The notes under the pieces are model-generated. The model searched no databases, was not told the origin of the DNA, and saw only the letters and a list, made by a program, of their open reading frames with translations. From positions 868,001 through 932,000 of the forward strand of contig NC_083674.1 in the NCBI RefSeq assembly GCF_030384665.1: 64,000 nucleotides of DNA, written 5' to 3'. Position numbers and translations under genes: made by a program. Source of the stretch: Lodderomyces elongisporus. Taxonomy: Eukaryota; Ascomycota; Pichiomycetes; Serinales; Debaryomycetaceae. The first letter of the stretch is position 1. Each line of letters begins with the position of its first letter. Shown here one piece after another: positions 41,368-52,275 of the stretch.

Positions 41368-42324
41368 TCACTCGTTCAAAATCTCCCTATACTCCTCTAT
41401 ACTCAAGGGGGTTCCACCACATTGCATAACTTCGTCTATAACCTTAGGGTCCACATCTCGCAAAATCACATGTATATGACTTATACTCCTCACACTTTGC
41501 AAACTGCTCCAGTTTCTGAACCATACAAACTGGTCTTTCGTAACCCCTCTTGAGCCCAACGTCTTTTCCAAATATTTGTCAACTATCCTTCTGGTCAATG
41601 GCGATATGTCCCCAACTGTAGAATTCACATCATTGGGAATGGTGAGCTTCGACCAAACGCAAAGATGTGCTATATTCTTATCAAAGTAATATGGGTACTT
41701 GTTGGGTAAAATCTTCAAGTCGTCAACATTGTGAAATATTAGATCTTGTGGATACTCTGTGCTATATTCACTTTTTCCAGTGATGACATGCTGCTGCAAT
41801 CGCAAATCTGATTGTTTCCAATGCAATTCGTGTTTCAATATATAGTCATTAATTGTGATATTGTTGTCCTTCAAATACTGCTTGAACTTGTGGTAATCGT
41901 TAGTCTGCTCTTCGGAACGTGCAAATAACTCCAACTGGTTTGTATTCGAAATGTACACAATATCGTCCCATGAAAATGGACTGCCGTGCTTGATCTTAGA
42001 TGGCTGTGGCATTAATGGAGAATGGTGGATACGTATATTGAGTCTTTTGTAAATAGATGCTAAATCAAGCGTGGTAGAGGGTGATCTAGGTGGAGTGTTG
42101 AGTTGACGTTGTTCTTGAACTTGTTCCTGAACTTGTTCTTGCTCTTGTTCTTGTTTTGGTTCTTGTTCTAGTTCTACTTCCTTGATGGCTATCGGTGGTG
42201 GTGGTGGTGTTTGCTGTTGTTGTTGTTGTGTTTCTAAAGTTGGCAACAATGATGAGGAGTGTGTTGGTGTGGTATTTAAATGATTTGAAGCGAAGAGCGT
42301 GGATCTTAAAGCCGCTGCCGTCAT
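41368..42324 (-). CDS. GIG1: DUF3605 protein, GIG1-like (N-acetylglucosamine-induced protein)
   Basis: Family found across fungi; the C. albicans member Gig1 is induced by N-acetylglucosamine, biochemical role unclear. It has 318 residues. Residues 1-85 are low complexity, with a Gln run, Pro run and repeated Glu-Gln/Val-Gln units (EQEQEQVQEQVQEQ). The conserved domain covers about 105-318: FSWDDIVYI, YPYYFDKNIAHLCVWSKL, then VWFRNWSSLQSVRSISHIHV and the final GGTPLSIEEYREIL. The His-x-His and Trp motifs are intact. The family call is firm; orthology to GIG1 itself is less certain. Confidence 0.75.
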   Translation of the reverse strand: MTAAALRSTLFASNHLNTTPTHSSSLLPTLETQQQQQQTPPPPPIAIKEVELEQEPKQEQEQEQVQEQVQEQRQLNTPPRSPSTTLDLASIYKRLNIRIHHSPLMPQPSKIKHGSPFSWDDIVYISNTNQLELFARSEEQTNDYHKFKQYLKDNNITINDYILKHELHWKQSDLRLQQHVITGKSEYSTEYPQDLIFHNVDDLKILPNKYPYYFDKNIAHLCVWSKLTIPNDVNSTVGDISPLTRRIVDKYLEKTLGSRGVTKDQFVWFRNWSSLQSVRSISHIHVILRDVDPKVIDEVMQCGGTPLSIEEYREILNE

Positions 42325-43727
42325 AATCTCACGTAAATTTTAATTTCTTTTTTTTTTTCCTTTTTTTATTATTTGCTCTCCAGTCTCTTTCTTTTTTTTT
42401 TTCCAATTTGTAAAGAACCTGGGGCGTGGGAGGAGTGAGTTAAGATGTGGGAAAATTAAAATTTATTTGTACTGCAATTGTCAACTTTCTATAGCACTAT
42501 TAGTCTGTGATCTATCGTTCAATTGATAATGGTGACTTTCAGATAACTTGCAGTGTTAACTTTTAAAACATATCAGAGTAATAAGAAAAAGAAAATACTT
42601 GTACACATACAAGACGAATATCATCCTATTTATCTACTTTGAACTCAAAACATTAAACCCAAAGGTCATCTAGCTGAACTAAATTGAAATAAAATAATAA
42701 TAACAAAGAAAAAACTGAAGAGAAAGACGAAGGAAAGTATGTAGTTGTCATAGTCAAAACAAGGTCGGTTCATTTTTTTTGGTGCCGTTTGGACATATTG
42801 CAACAATGTTGCGTTGCTTTGGTTTCCCCCCCACCCCCCCCCCCCCCCCCCCCCCTGCAAAGATTCCATGTTACATTTTTCTGTTCCTCCTATTGTCCAC
42901 ATTTCACTCCACCTGCCTTTCCCAGCCTTACCCCCAACCCCCAATTACCGCTTAAACCCTGTTACATTGAAATAAACTATTCAATTATTCTACTTCAAAA
43001 ACATGCACTTTTTTTTTTCTTTCTCCGTGCAAAGCTTCCATGATCAACTAGTAAACCAAATAAATATATGATTAAATAGTTATCTTATCTCTAAGGACCA
43101 ATGTTCTGTTTTTTTTGTTCTACAATTTTTCAAATACAACGATGTACAACAAATGAACAATGAGTAAAAATTTTCATCATAATTTGGTGCTTAATTGAAG
43201 GGAAAAAGAAAAAAAAAAAAAATAACGGGGAAAAAATTATAAGAAAAAAAGAAGGGGAAAAAGAGATGAAAGCTCAGTTTTGTTTTTCAATACATCGTTT
43301 CAACGTTTCTTTTTTCTTTTTCCTATTCTGTTCTTTTTTTGAAATTTCCTTTTGACAAGATATTACATATATCCTCCTCACAAGGAAATGCTTCAGCATA
43401 CAAATATTTGCAAGAAAAAGGGTGCAACTTATGTATTTCTTCCCTTTCCTCCCTTCCCCCCGCCCTAGTTTCGTCCGAGACAGCTTTACTTTCAGAGTGT
43501 TAAACTTATGCAATATATGGATCACGTGAGATTTTCGAAGCGCGCAAAAAAATATAGAGTGGAAAGATAACTAGACTAGATAATGCAACAGTTGCTTTTC
43601 AAGTATCACACTGAAAAGTTTAGTCTTATCCGTCGCAAAATTGCACACATTCCCTTCTAATTCATTTTTATTTTCTTTACGATTATTTCAGTAATACCCA
43701 TAGTTGAATTGGTTAGTCTTTCATTAA
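42325..43727. other. Intergenic region between divergent genes, 1.4 kb
   Basis: T-rich tracts after the GIG1-like start, a C7-A-C22 run (42826-42855), A-rich and GA-rich DNA near 43200-43260. It should hold both promoters. No operator recognised. Confidence 0.55.
42826..42855 (+). repeat. Poly-C tract, C7-A-C22
   Basis: Thirty bases, all C except one A at 42833. Confidence 0.9.
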
Positions 43728-44495
43728 ATGGCTATTCACAAGTTGATCATTCTCCGTCATGGGGAATCGCAATGGAATCACGAAAATAAGTTTTGTGGAT
43801 GGATAGACATCCCGCTTACAGACAAGGGTAAAGACGAAGCGAAGTATGCCGGCGAATTACTCAAGCAGAATAATTTATCGCCGGATATACTATATACATC
43901 AAAATTGATTCGATCGATTGAGACAGGGTTTATTATTTTAAAAGTCTTGGGAAAACCTTGGGTTGACCATATCAAGTCATGGAGGTTAAATGAGCGTCAC
44001 TATGGCCAGTATCAAGGTCGTGATAAGCACCAAGTTTTTCAGGAATTGGGATCGGATAAGGAGAAGTTTCAATTTATTAGAAGAGATTATCATGGCACGC
44101 CACCATTGATCCCTTTGGACGAAAATGACCCGAGCATTGATGAGAAGTACAATGACTTGTTGAATCAAAATATATTACCACGAGGTGAAAGCTTGAGTAT
44201 GGTGATGGATCGGCTTATTCCGTTCTTCAAATACGAGATAATGGATCATCAGATGGTGCAATTGAACAAAACGGTATTAATTGTGACACATGGCAGTGTT
44301 GTAAGAAGCTTAATAAAGTATTTGAACAAGGTTAGTGATGAAGATATTAGCAAGATCAATGTTCCCACAGGTGTACCGCTAGTGTTTGAGTTGGATGATA
44401 GAGGTGAGCTTGTAAAGCCATATTATTATTTGGATAAAGAAAAAGCCGAAAAGGGGATGGAAAAAGTAAAGAATGAAGGATTGCTGCTGAAATAA
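43728..44495 (+). CDS. GPM2: Phosphoglycerate mutase-like protein (GPM2-like paralogue)
   Basis: Histidine phosphatase superfamily, cofactor-dependent phosphoglycerate mutase branch (3-PG to 2-PG in glycolysis). It has 255 residues, a little longer than GPM1 (247). Catalytic residues by comparison with yeast Gpm1: RHGES with His11, Arg62 in YTSKLIRSIET, Glu89 in LNERHYG, Arg118/119 and His188 in VTHGS. PTGVPLVFELD near the C-terminus is also conserved. Replacements near the active site (RSIETGF for the usual RAIQTA, THGSVVRS for AHGNSLRG) and ordinary codon use mark it as a diverged paralogue, not the main glycolytic enzyme. Activity is plausible because all catalytic residues remain. Confidence 0.85.
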   Translation: MAIHKLIILRHGESQWNHENKFCGWIDIPLTDKGKDEAKYAGELLKQNNLSPDILYTSKLIRSIETGFIILKVLGKPWVDHIKSWRLNERHYGQYQGRDKHQVFQELGSDKEKFQFIRRDYHGTPPLIPLDENDPSIDEKYNDLLNQNILPRGESLSMVMDRLIPFFKYEIMDHQMVQLNKTVLIVTHGSVVRSLIKYLNKVSDEDISKINVPTGVPLVFELDDRGELVKPYYYLDKEKAEKGMEKVKNEGLLLK

Positions 44496-47400
44496 ATTAT
44501 AAATTGGGAATTGGACATTGGAAATTGTGATCAACTTGCAAGGTGGCATGGTACACTATGTGATCCAGTTTGTTGGTTAAAGTTGGAGCAAAAAGAAGAA
44601 CAACAACAGCAAAAGGAAAGAAAAAAAAAATTTACAAAAAAGGAGCTATAAAATACTTTGTAATATGGAGATGTCAATAGCTCAGGAATGCCACTATTGT
44701 GTTTATGGAGTGGAGTCAACCCTTTTTTTTATGGAGTCGACTGCTGAACATTGGAGAAACAGGAAAGGAAAACTTTCTCTAGACGGGAAAGTACAGAACC
44801 GACTGCTAGTTTTGACAATGTATATTTATACATGCACTGTATTTACATTCATATATGTTTACATATATATATATATATACATTGTATTTGACATTTACTG
44901 GAAACAAAAGATGTATTCAAACAAGGTTTATGTTCAAAAAGAAGAATGAGATCTTTATTGCCAACCAGTTCGATATGTCCATGGATAAACACATTTTTAG
45001 TTTTCTCTCCACCTCAATCATTATCATATGTACTACAATATAAATTCTGTTTATAAAATAAACTATTTATAGATAATGGAGAAACGTATTGGCAAGATGT
45101 GTTTGCACCAATATAACCAAAAAAACATAAAAAATTAAAGGTATTGTCTCCCACTCCCACTCCCACTCCCACTCCCACTCCCACTCCCACTCCCACTCCC
45201 ACTCCCACTCCCACTCCCACCAACTCCCTCTCGATAATTCTCTCTATCCACCAAGTTCTTGTGTTTAATCTCTACTATATTTTTGTCTAGTGATAGTACT
45301 TGCAATTTTTTTTTTAATAGTTTTCCTTTTTCTTCCTTCTATGTTTTTAATTGAACAAATTTTTACCAAACTTTATTAAAGCTTTTTCCCACTTGTGAAG
45401 ACTTTTGATCATTGACGTTTCTCTTGAATGTTTTGTGCTAGCTGGCTAGTTCCGTTCACATATAGCTTACTTGTGGTCCTAAATAATCCTATTTTTATAG
45501 AATTAAGGATCCCGTTGATTACTTTTTTCTCACTATTTTATTTCTGTTGGTATATTGAAAGAAATAAAAAAAAAAAAAAGGGGAAAGAGGAAAACCAATA
45601 TTGTAGTTGTTCAATACTGTGTTATTAGTTGTTTCTTGTGCTTTAATGTGTCATTACAAAGTCTCTGTGGTCTACTATTTCCTTATGGTGTTGTTTGTTT
45701 TTTGTTCTTAATTCTTTCTTTTTTTTCTTCATTAAAATTTTGGATTAATAACGTCAAACTTTTGCCGGAGCTCAAACACCGCACATACCATTGATTTGTA
45801 TTGTTTATGCATGATTGTGAAACAAGAGATGCAAATCGTCCTTTACTTTTGCTTTACTTTTGCTTTAATGTTCTTCTCGTTTGGTATCCCAAAGTGGTAA
45901 TATATCCGAAACGCGGAGATACGAGAAAGTTATACAAGCAATGAGAAAATGAAGATGACCAGGAAACAAAAAAAAAATCCATAGAAAGAAAAATCAGCTT
46001 TTTTGCTTATTATTGAATATTTCAAATTTTTTTTTTGTTTTGTTTTGGCCAACAAAGTGAGTAAGTAGTACATGATTTGGATTGTCCATCAAAACTATTA
46101 TTGGGCAACTTGTTTTATTTTTCTTTCTTTTTTTTTTTGGAAAATTGAAGAAGAATGAAAGAAAAAAAAATGGAAAACTGACGTTTGAGATGTCTTTTTT
46201 CTACAGCTGACAACTGAGCATCTTTTATCAAATCTCTCCTATATTTTAAAGACGAAGAATGACTTTAAAGTGAATAGAGAGATTAGTAGAAAAGAAAAAG
46301 ATGAAAAATGAAAAAAATAAAATAAAAAAAAAAAAGAAAGTGTGACGCTATGTGGTCTCTATCTTTTGTATTTTTGGTGCTCTTACATATCACATGCTAG
46401 TGTATTGATGCTAGCTCGTTCCCCGTTTTTCAAGAGTTCTAGATTCACATGGTACAACAGAGAAGAAGAAGAAGAAGGAAAAAAAATCAGCATTCCTTTG
46501 TAGCCAAAGAAGAGATAATTGTTGAGAGAGATGTAAAAACAAAGTGGTCATCGCAATTGGTGTTGATTGTTGGGTTTGGCCGTGTAGAGAGATATTCTGG
46601 AAAATGATGAGATTTTTTAAGTGCATACGTGGAACTTAACGGAGATGATGTAACCTTTCTAAAAACAAAAGAATACGTACTCCAATTGTTTTTTTTTTTG
46701 TTTGTTTGTTTGTTGTTGTTGTTGTTGAGTCATTATCGGGAGTGTGGATTCTAGCTATATGCCGAATAAGAGTTTTGAAGAGAGAGATAGAGACCATCTG
46801 GTTTTGACCACGTGGAAGTATGGTTTTCAACCTCGTATCAATACCATTATACTGGTAACATGGGAAAGTCTAAAAGTAAACGGCAGTTTTTTGTCTTCTT
46901 CTTTGATTTAATACTACTACTACTACTACTACTACTATTACTATCACTTTTACTATGATCTAGTCTTCTTTCACCATGTTAAATTGCACGTGAAAAAAAA
47001 AAAATGAAGATAAAAAAAAAAATACAGATTAAAAGCAATAAGTTTGTTGCTAAGACGACGCCGCGGTAGTTTCCAGAAAAAGAAATGTTACTCTCTGTGT
47101 GTATATTGATTTCTAAGCCCGGAGAAAGACATTTTTTAAAGGAAAAAAAAAAAAAAAAAAGAAATTAAAAAGTAAAAAGTAAAAAAATGAAAAAAGCGGA
47201 AGAAGGAAGAAGGAAGAAGGAAGACGGAGCATTTAAAATAGGAATAGCCGAGAATGGAGAAGTCTTGAAACGGAAATAAAGAAGAAGGAAGAAGAAAAAA
47301 AAAGAAAAAAAAAAAAAAGATGGCTGAGTCAAAGAGAGAGATATGAGATTTGGCAGGAATAACCAACAAAAGAAGAGGACAGCAAAAATACACTTTTATC

Positions 47401-48264
47401 GGTATATGTCTATATCCCTCCTATCCTGTTCTTTTAGTACACCTCCACATCGGATATCCAAAGAACAGCACAGTATATCTGTTGTCATTTGAAAGAAGAC
47501 GTGAGAAGAAGAGGGGGAGAAAAATCACTCCAAGTGTATATGTATGTGTATGTGTATGTGTATGTGTATTGGTTGTGGTTGTGGTTGCACAGTAGAGATC
47601 ATCTGTCTTCTTTAGTATTTGTTATTAGTTGATGTCATATATATTTTTACATATACTATGGAACACTATGGAAAGTTTTAATGCATTGTATTTACCAAAG
47701 AGTAGTTGTGCACAAGTACACTACCTGCGTATCTTACCTCTTTCTGTCACACACACACCAACACATATACACATATACACACACAGATATATATATTTGC
47801 TTCCCCTTTCTTTTTTTTTTTGCTGTTGTGTTTTTTTGTTTTATTTTATTATTTTATTCCGTGTCTTAGTAATCATACTGTGGATGCATCAGTGTGAGGA
47901 GTAATTCAACTTATAAAAGAACATCTAGATCTCCCATTTCTTCCCATTTCCTTCCTCTCATACCCCCCCCCATCCTATAAATCTTTTTCCTCATTTTTTT
48001 TTTTGAACATATAAAAATAATTTCAAGAGATACATAACACTTTTCTTTCTTTTCCCCTTTTCTATCCTATTCTACATTTTCATTTACATTTCCCAGCAAA
48101 CAACTAGCTACTTTGTCTTTTCTCCTTTAATCTATAGATAAGAAGGAAGAGAAGAAGTTTTAGTATATATATATACATACAAGGAAAGATTAGAAAAACA
48201 ACATTTCTTCAAAGTGATTTTAAACAGCAACCACAACACCAAACACCAAAAAGACACAGATAAG
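44496..48264. other. Long intergenic region upstream of RPN4, 3.8 kb
   Basis: Contains an AT repeat (about 44861-44878), the (TCCCAC)12 array (45149-45220), T/A homopolymers, a TAC/ACT repeat (46911-46936), a CCACGTGG E-box (46808-46815), GAAGAAG tracts, GTATGT repeats (about 47540-47570), CA repeats, a C9 run (47963-47971) and pyrimidine-rich DNA near the RPN4 leader. No gene supported. Confidence 0.55.
45149..45220 (+). repeat. (TCCCAC)12 hexanucleotide array
   Basis: Twelve perfect units. The minus strand reads GTGGGA, giving twelve evenly spaced GGG blocks suited to G-quadruplex formation. Confidence 0.95.
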
Positions 48265-50361
48265 ATGACTTCTGTTGCTGTATTACCTCAGTTGAAAAGG
48301 ACCATGACTGATTTGATGGATGAGGAATTGTACCACGTTCCATCATCCCCGATCATGAAGTTTTCGTCAAACAGCAATAGCAATAGCAATCAACAATACG
48401 TGGACAACTTTAGTCTAAATATGAGCAATACTCAACAGCAACAACAACAACAACAACAGCAGCAACAACATAACCGAAGTTATAGCCACGCATCCAATAG
48501 AAACTCTATAACATCATCACCAACATTGCCATACCAACAAATGAATAATCAGAGTCAAGGAATGTACAGCAATAGCATGAATAACAACTCTAGCAATACG
48601 CTAGGGAATATGTTGAACATTCCAGACACATTTATTGACCAGTTGAAAGCACAAGAGTATATGGACCAGCTGTTGCTGCTGCAACTGCTGCAACAGATGC
48701 AGTCACAGCAATCAAATGATTATCCCGAATATTCATACCAATTTGACACACAAGAATCATTTGTCAACCCATTTACAAATTACGCTAATCCAAACACTTT
48801 TGTAAGACCAATATCATCTGTGCAAAGCGTGCAACAGCAGCAGCAACAACAACAACAACAGCAACAGCAACAGCAACAACAAGTTTCCCTTCCACCATTA
48901 CCCCAAGCTTTTCCTACTAGGAGAAGGAGGAGAATCACTACTCTTGATAATGTCGAACCTCACCAGGCAGGAAAAAAGAAGAGTTTTGACGAAGAGTATT
49001 TGTTGTACAATCCTGAGATCTCACCTGGCCAAGTGATTAGTCAAACAGATTTGGACCCTTCATCATTTTACGTTGTGTCCAATAGACTAGAAAATGATGC
49101 TGATGGTGATATTGTTGGATCCAACTCACAGCATTTGGTTCAGTCCGATGGCATTATTCCAGGTTTTGAAAATGATTACTTGTACTTGGACGATGATAAC
49201 GAAGAGATTGAAGAGGACTTGTCGGATGACGAGGATGACAATTATTTCCATGTCGACGATGAATTTGATGATTTTGTCATGAGCAATAGTGGGTACTATG
49301 TAAATAATAATAATAGTAACAACAACAACAACAACAACACCACCACCACCACCACCACCACTAGTAGAAATAATAGCAATGTCACTAATGATGATGAAAA
49401 CATTAATAATGATGATACTACTACTTCTACAAATAGCAATAACAATAATAACAATAATAACAACAATAACAACGATGATATGGTTGATTATGCTACTTTT
49501 GATGAATTTAAAAACATCAGCTTAAACGATGGTCCATCTGAGATGTTTCCAGAGGCATTGAAGGAATTGAGAGAAGAAGCTGAGTGCAAGGGCCATGATC
49601 AACCGCAAAATAATGAGGTTGAACAAGATTTTGAACAAGATTTCGAACAAGATTTCGAACAAGAGTTTACACCAGACTTTACTCCAGACTTTGCGCAAGA
49701 GTTTACTCCAGATTTTACTAATGAGTTTGTCACACAAGAATTACTGCCACGCGAAGTGTCGCCAGCCTCGATAGTCACGCCAGTAGCTTCTACATTAACT
49801 CCAGAGTCGTTATTTGATGACAATACTGATCAAATTTTGAAAAACGATGGTGCGAAAGATTACAACAATGACAATGGTGGCAGTGTTGTTGCTGGTAATG
49901 TCAACATTAATAATAATAGTAATAATAGTAGTGATGATGCAATGATGGTTGATGACATTGAGATGGATGAGTTACACAATTATACAACGCGACCTGCAAC
50001 CATTGAATTGAAGGAGAAAAACATTTATAGGTTGGGTGCCGAGATTAGTGCTACAAACCCCGAGCATAGATGTGACTTGGTGAATCCTTCAACTGGACAG
50101 GTTTGCAATAAGCAGTTTTCGAGGCCATATGACCTTATCCGTCATCAAAACACCATTCATGCCTCGATGAAGAAGATTTTCCGTTGTGTGATTTGTGAAG
50201 GAAGGTACCAGGGAGGTGCTGGTAATGGGAAGGAAAAGACTTTTTCCAGGGGTGATGCGCTTTCGAGACATATCAAGATCAAGCATGGTTTAGTTGGTGA
50301 GGAGGCATTGCAGTTGATTAATGATGCCAAGGCTAATGTTGAGTATCATCCCGTGCAGTGA
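48265..50361 (+). CDS. RPN4: RPN4, proteasome-gene transcription factor
   Basis: C2H2 activator that raises proteasome gene expression through PACE elements and is itself a short-lived proteasome substrate. The start is the ATG at 48265 (MTSVAVLPQLKRTMTDLMDE), giving 698 residues; the frame extends upstream without an ATG. It carries two Gln runs (about 12 and 17), acidic regions, Asn/Thr runs (49300-49470) and nine tetrapeptide units of EQDF/TPDF type (49621-49728). The conserved C-terminus has an atypical first finger (Cys-x10-Cys, then RPYDLIRHQNTIH) and a second with CVIC, an inserted Gly-rich loop and LSRHIKIKHG. That paired arrangement is characteristic of Rpn4. Five CTG codons cluster at 48670-48690. 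Confidence 0.9.
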   Translation: MTSVAVLPQLKRTMTDLMDEELYHVPSSPIMKFSSNSNSNSNQQYVDNFSLNMSNTQQQQQQQQQQQQHNRSYSHASNRNSITSSPTLPYQQMNNQSQGMYSNSMNNNSSNTLGNMLNIPDTFIDQLKAQEYMDQLLLLQLLQQMQSQQSNDYPEYSYQFDTQESFVNPFTNYANPNTFVRPISSVQSVQQQQQQQQQQQQQQQQQVSLPPLPQAFPTRRRRRITTLDNVEPHQAGKKKSFDEEYLLYNPEISPGQVISQTDLDPSSFYVVSNRLENDADGDIVGSNSQHLVQSDGIIPGFENDYLYLDDDNEEIEEDLSDDEDDNYFHVDDEFDDFVMSNSGYYVNNNNSNNNNNNNTTTTTTTTSRNNSNVTNDDENINNDDTTTSTNSNNNNNNNNNNNNDDMVDYATFDEFKNISLNDGPSEMFPEALKELREEAECKGHDQPQNNEVEQDFEQDFEQDFEQEFTPDFTPDFAQEFTPDFTNEFVTQELLPREVSPASIVTPVASTLTPESLFDDNTDQILKNDGAKDYNNDNGGSVVAGNVNINNNSNNSSDDAMMVDDIEMDELHNYTTRPATIELKEKNIYRLGAEISATNPEHRCDLVNPSTGQVCNKQFSRPYDLIRHQNTIHASMKKIFRCVICEGRYQGGAGNGKEKTFSRGDALSRHIKIKHGLVGEEALQLINDAKANVEYHPVQ
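49621..49728 (+). repeat. 12-bp coding repeat (nine units) in RPN4
   Basis: Encodes EQDF three times, EQEF, TPDF twice, AQEF, TPDF and TNEF. It is an acidic and phenylalanine pattern typical of activation domains. Confidence 0.9.
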
Positions 50362-50494
50362 ACCATTAGTCCCTTTCTTTTTCGGATTCTTTCTTCATCC
50401 ATTCTCCAGTTAGAATTTCTTATAAATAGTTGTCAAATTTACATTTTATTGTGATAAATACGTGTTAATTCTTCTCTTTTTTTTTTTGGCAGAG

Positions 50495-50722
50495 TGTCAC
50501 AATGCGGCACACACTTGACGCTCTGTGCCCATTTTCCCATTAAGTGAAAATATTGGTAAATATTCTACGACATGGGAAACTGGAAACTTGAAAATTTTCA
50601 AACGAGAAGTAGTAAAATAAAGTTATCACTATTATATAGAACTATCGAATAAATACAGAACTTATACAGAAACCGATGCTCAAAAGTCGTACACTTGTCA
50701 CTTGTGACTGTGCTAGGCGACA
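50495..50722 (+). repeat. Degenerate solo LTR related to the intact retrotransposon
   Basis: Begins TGTCACAATGCGGCACACAC and ends TAGGCGACA, matching the two ends of the 454-bp LTR read in its sense direction, but only 228 bp long and many substitutions apart. The middle, with the TATA box and hairpin, is missing. It lies in the opposite orientation to the intact element, 133 bp after the RPN4 stop. No clear target duplication remains (CAGAG left, ATTGC right). Confidence 0.85.
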
Positions 50723-51103
50723 ATTGCCAAAAGTCTATCTTTTTATCAATTAGTAAGCAAACTCAAGTTGCGTATGGAGAATGGAAAAAGAATTGAATGT
50801 AGAGGATTTATAGTTTAAACCAAGGTGGGGGGGGAAGAGTTATTTTGTAGTTTCGGATTAAAAGCTTGTACCGGGTTCCTTATCTCTCCTTTTTTTTTGA
50901 TTTTTTGTATTATTTATTTTTTCTCCAATGAATGGTAAAAAAGTAAGGAGTTCGTAAGTAAGTCCGAGGATAGTGCAACGTACTTACACTCGATCGATAT
51001 GAAACATCACTTTTATTGTGTCGATCCTGCAAATTTATGAGATGCATGCACTATGCCAATTTCTCGACAGAGAGGTGTTGGGAGGGGGTGGGTGGTTGAG
51101 CGA

Positions 51104-51181
51104 GACAAGGATGGTAAAGAGGAGGATAAGGATTAAGAGGAGGACAAGGATGGTAAAGAGGAGGATAAGGATTAAGAGGAG
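51104..51181 (+). repeat. Two tandem 39-bp units
   Basis: Units begin GACAAGGATGGTAAAGAGGA at 51104 and 51143 and are identical by eye. The reading frames across it are basic repeats (RRIRIKRR) and are not credible as a gene. Confidence 0.85.
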
Positions 51182-52239
51182 AGTCTATTTGAAAGAGGCA
51201 AAAAGAGGAGTTGACAAAATAGAGGATTACTCCGAATAGTATAGTACCCTTTGTAAACCAAACGTTTTTGTTTCTTGTTTGGGTTATCTTCATCTTTTTT
51301 TTGTCTTTTTTTCTCTTTTTTTGTCTTTTTTCGTTTTCGTTTTCTTTTTTTACTTTACTTTGGCAATTTTCATCTGTAAAACATATTTTGAAAAAAAGAC
51401 TTTCTTTTGTTTTCTTTGCTTTCTCCTCTTTCACTCTTTAATAACAAAGAGTTATTCTAATAGTCTGATTAAACTGCGTTGTAATATTGTCCATGAAAAG
51501 AGAATTAATAAAAAAAAAAAATGAAAATTAACAGAGGAAAGAAGAAAGGAAAAATCTTTTGGTCAGATAAAGATAGGATAATCCGAATCCGAGGATGTGG
51601 GGTGTGGAAAAAAAAAAAAAAAGAAGAAAAAAAAGAAGATGAAAAGAGGGCGCGGGGTCAAGAAGGGAAAAACTAATATTGGGTTTTGTCATTAAATAAA
51701 CTTATGGTAATTATTTATTGCAAAGCCAATGTAAACTTCATCAAGTATTTACAAAATACATTGTATCCTACGCCCAAAAACTAATTCTCTCTCTCTTTCT
51801 CTCTACTACTACTACTACTACTGCTCTCTATATGCGCCTTGGCTTTGTTCAAAGCCTCGTTTTCTCTTTTTTGTTTGGTTTTTTCGTAGTTTTTTGCCCA
51901 AGTGGATAAATTTCTGTGTCTGATTTTAGTCCTCAACTCTTTTTAAGTTTATATATCAAACCTTTATTTTTGCGGGTTGTTCCGGTAATATATTGCACAG
52001 ATGCTCTTCAATTAGTAATATTACAAATGACAAATGACAAGTGGCAAGTGACAACAAACTGCGTTTACGGAAAGTAAAGTTTATGGTATTGGCAAGGAGC
52101 TTTGTGTTTTCCCAATGCCATAATCTTTAATAAATTTTTTTTGACCATTTTTTTTTACCATTTTTTTTTACCATTTTTCTTTTAATGGTTTTTATTTTTG
52201 CTTTTTTTTTTTTGGTTTTTGGGGTTATAGCATACGAGC

Positions 52240-52275
52240 CCCCTTTTCGCCCTTTTCGCCCTTTTCGCCCTTTTG
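52240..52275 (+). repeat. CCCTTTTCG 9-bp tandem repeat
   Basis: About four copies in a row. Confidence 0.8.

Noticed and set aside
45014..45223. Minus-strand frame of Val-Gly repeats
   Set aside because: It is simply the (GTGGGA)12 array translated.
48214..48264. Upstream extension of RPN4
   Set aside because: The extension has no ATG (it would start at GTG, 48214) and is CA-rich leader sequence; the first ATG is 48265.
51018..51434. Overlapping basic and proline-rich frames
   Set aside because: Produced by the 39-bp tandem repeat and purine-rich DNA; no family resemblance.
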